From Tissierellaceae bacterium (lineage in GTDB: Bacteria; Bacillota; Clostridia; Tissierellales; Tissierellaceae): a stretch of DNA of 49,346 nt. The stretch covers positions 1 to 49,346 of the forward strand of contig JARIDA010000049.1 in assembly GCA_029257065.1 (NCBI GenBank), read 5' to 3'. Made by a program: the position numbers and the translations under genes. Below, piece after piece: positions 48,901 through 49,346 of this stretch. Position 1 is the stretch's first letter; every line of letters starts with the position of its first letter. The notes beneath the pieces were generated by a model. It ran no database searches, had not been told where the DNA came from, and was given only the letters and a program-made list of their open reading frames with translations.

Positions 48901-49269
48901 ATGAGCTCAACTAGACAAAGACAATTTCCTACAAAAATGAGTACTACTGCACTTGTAAAGATGTACACATTACACTTATTAACAGAAGGAACTTTTTATG
49001 GTAATAAAATAATTGATGAAATAAAAATTAGACTTAAAAATAAATGGGAACCTAGTCCAGGAATGTTGTATCCACTACTAAGAGAGTTAGAGTCAGATGG
49101 ATATATAGAAGGCTCATGGGATCAACCTAATAAAAGATCAATAAGAAGGTATAGAATAACTAATAAAGGGTATGAACATTATAGAATCTTACTTTTAAAA
49201 AACAAGCCTGCTTTAGACGACTCTTTAATAATAGTAGAAAGTATACTAAAAGATATTTATAAAGATTAG
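48901..49269 (+). CDS. PadR-family transcriptional regulator
   Basis: 'LHLLTEGTFYGNKIIDEI', 'PSPGMLYPLLRELESDGYIEGSW', 'RRYRITNKGYEHY'. Confidence 0.9.
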   Translation: MSSTRQRQFPTKMSTTALVKMYTLHLLTEGTFYGNKIIDEIKIRLKNKWEPSPGMLYPLLRELESDGYIEGSWDQPNKRSIRRYRITNKGYEHYRILLLKNKPALDDSLIIVESILKDIYKD

Positions 49270-49329
49270 CTAAATTATTATATATTTAAGGCTATTAATT
49301 TATAAGCCTGAAGTATTAGGAGGTTTTTA

Positions 49330-49346
49330 TGACAAATAAATATGAA
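49330..49346 (+). CDS. Start of an unidentified CDS truncated by the window end (MTNKYE...)
   Basis: ATG 9 nt after AGGAGG; only six codons visible. Confidence 0.5.

Noticed and set aside
1-49346. CRISPR arrays, transposons, prophage, tRNA or rRNA
   Set aside because: No regularly spaced repeats, transposase/integrase ORFs, attachment-like repeats, or recognisable tRNA/rRNA sequence seen.

Overview
This is a low-GC Firmicutes chromosomal segment (Clostridia/Tissierellia-like, inferred from gene order and composition). Nearly everything is on the + strand. Four blocks are visible. (1) A fla/che operon: flgE (partial), flbD, motAB, fliL, fliM, fliY, cheY, fliO, fliPQR, flhBAFG, cheB, cheA, cheW, cheC, cheD, sigD, a small hypothetical and a SwrB/DUF6115-like gene. 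(2) rpsB-tsf-pyrH-frr-uppS-cdsA-rseP-ispG-polC, with no dxr or proS. (3) rimP-nusA-infB-rbfA-nrnA-truB-ribF-rpsO-pnp-pgsA-cinA-recA, with no ylxR, ylxQ (L7Ae-type) or ylxP. (4) A four-gene Mre11/Rad50-type cassette between recA and rny, followed by a PHP phosphoesterase and a PadR regulator. The strongest items are: a naturally split Rad50/SbcC-like ATPase (Walker A plus CxxC hook in one ORF, signature plus Walker B in another, and a small coiled-coil ORF between them); a 60-bp perfect palindrome between recA and that cassette; apparent AUU start codons for rny and the next gene; a recA leader with a LexA-type box and a hairpin between Shine-Dalgarno (SD) and start; a CheB with a degenerate receiver domain; a nusA-operon leader attenuator candidate; and a set of strong intra-operon hairpins lacking U-tracts. 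No tRNA, rRNA, CRISPR or mobile element was recognised. All calls are by eye; no database search was run.
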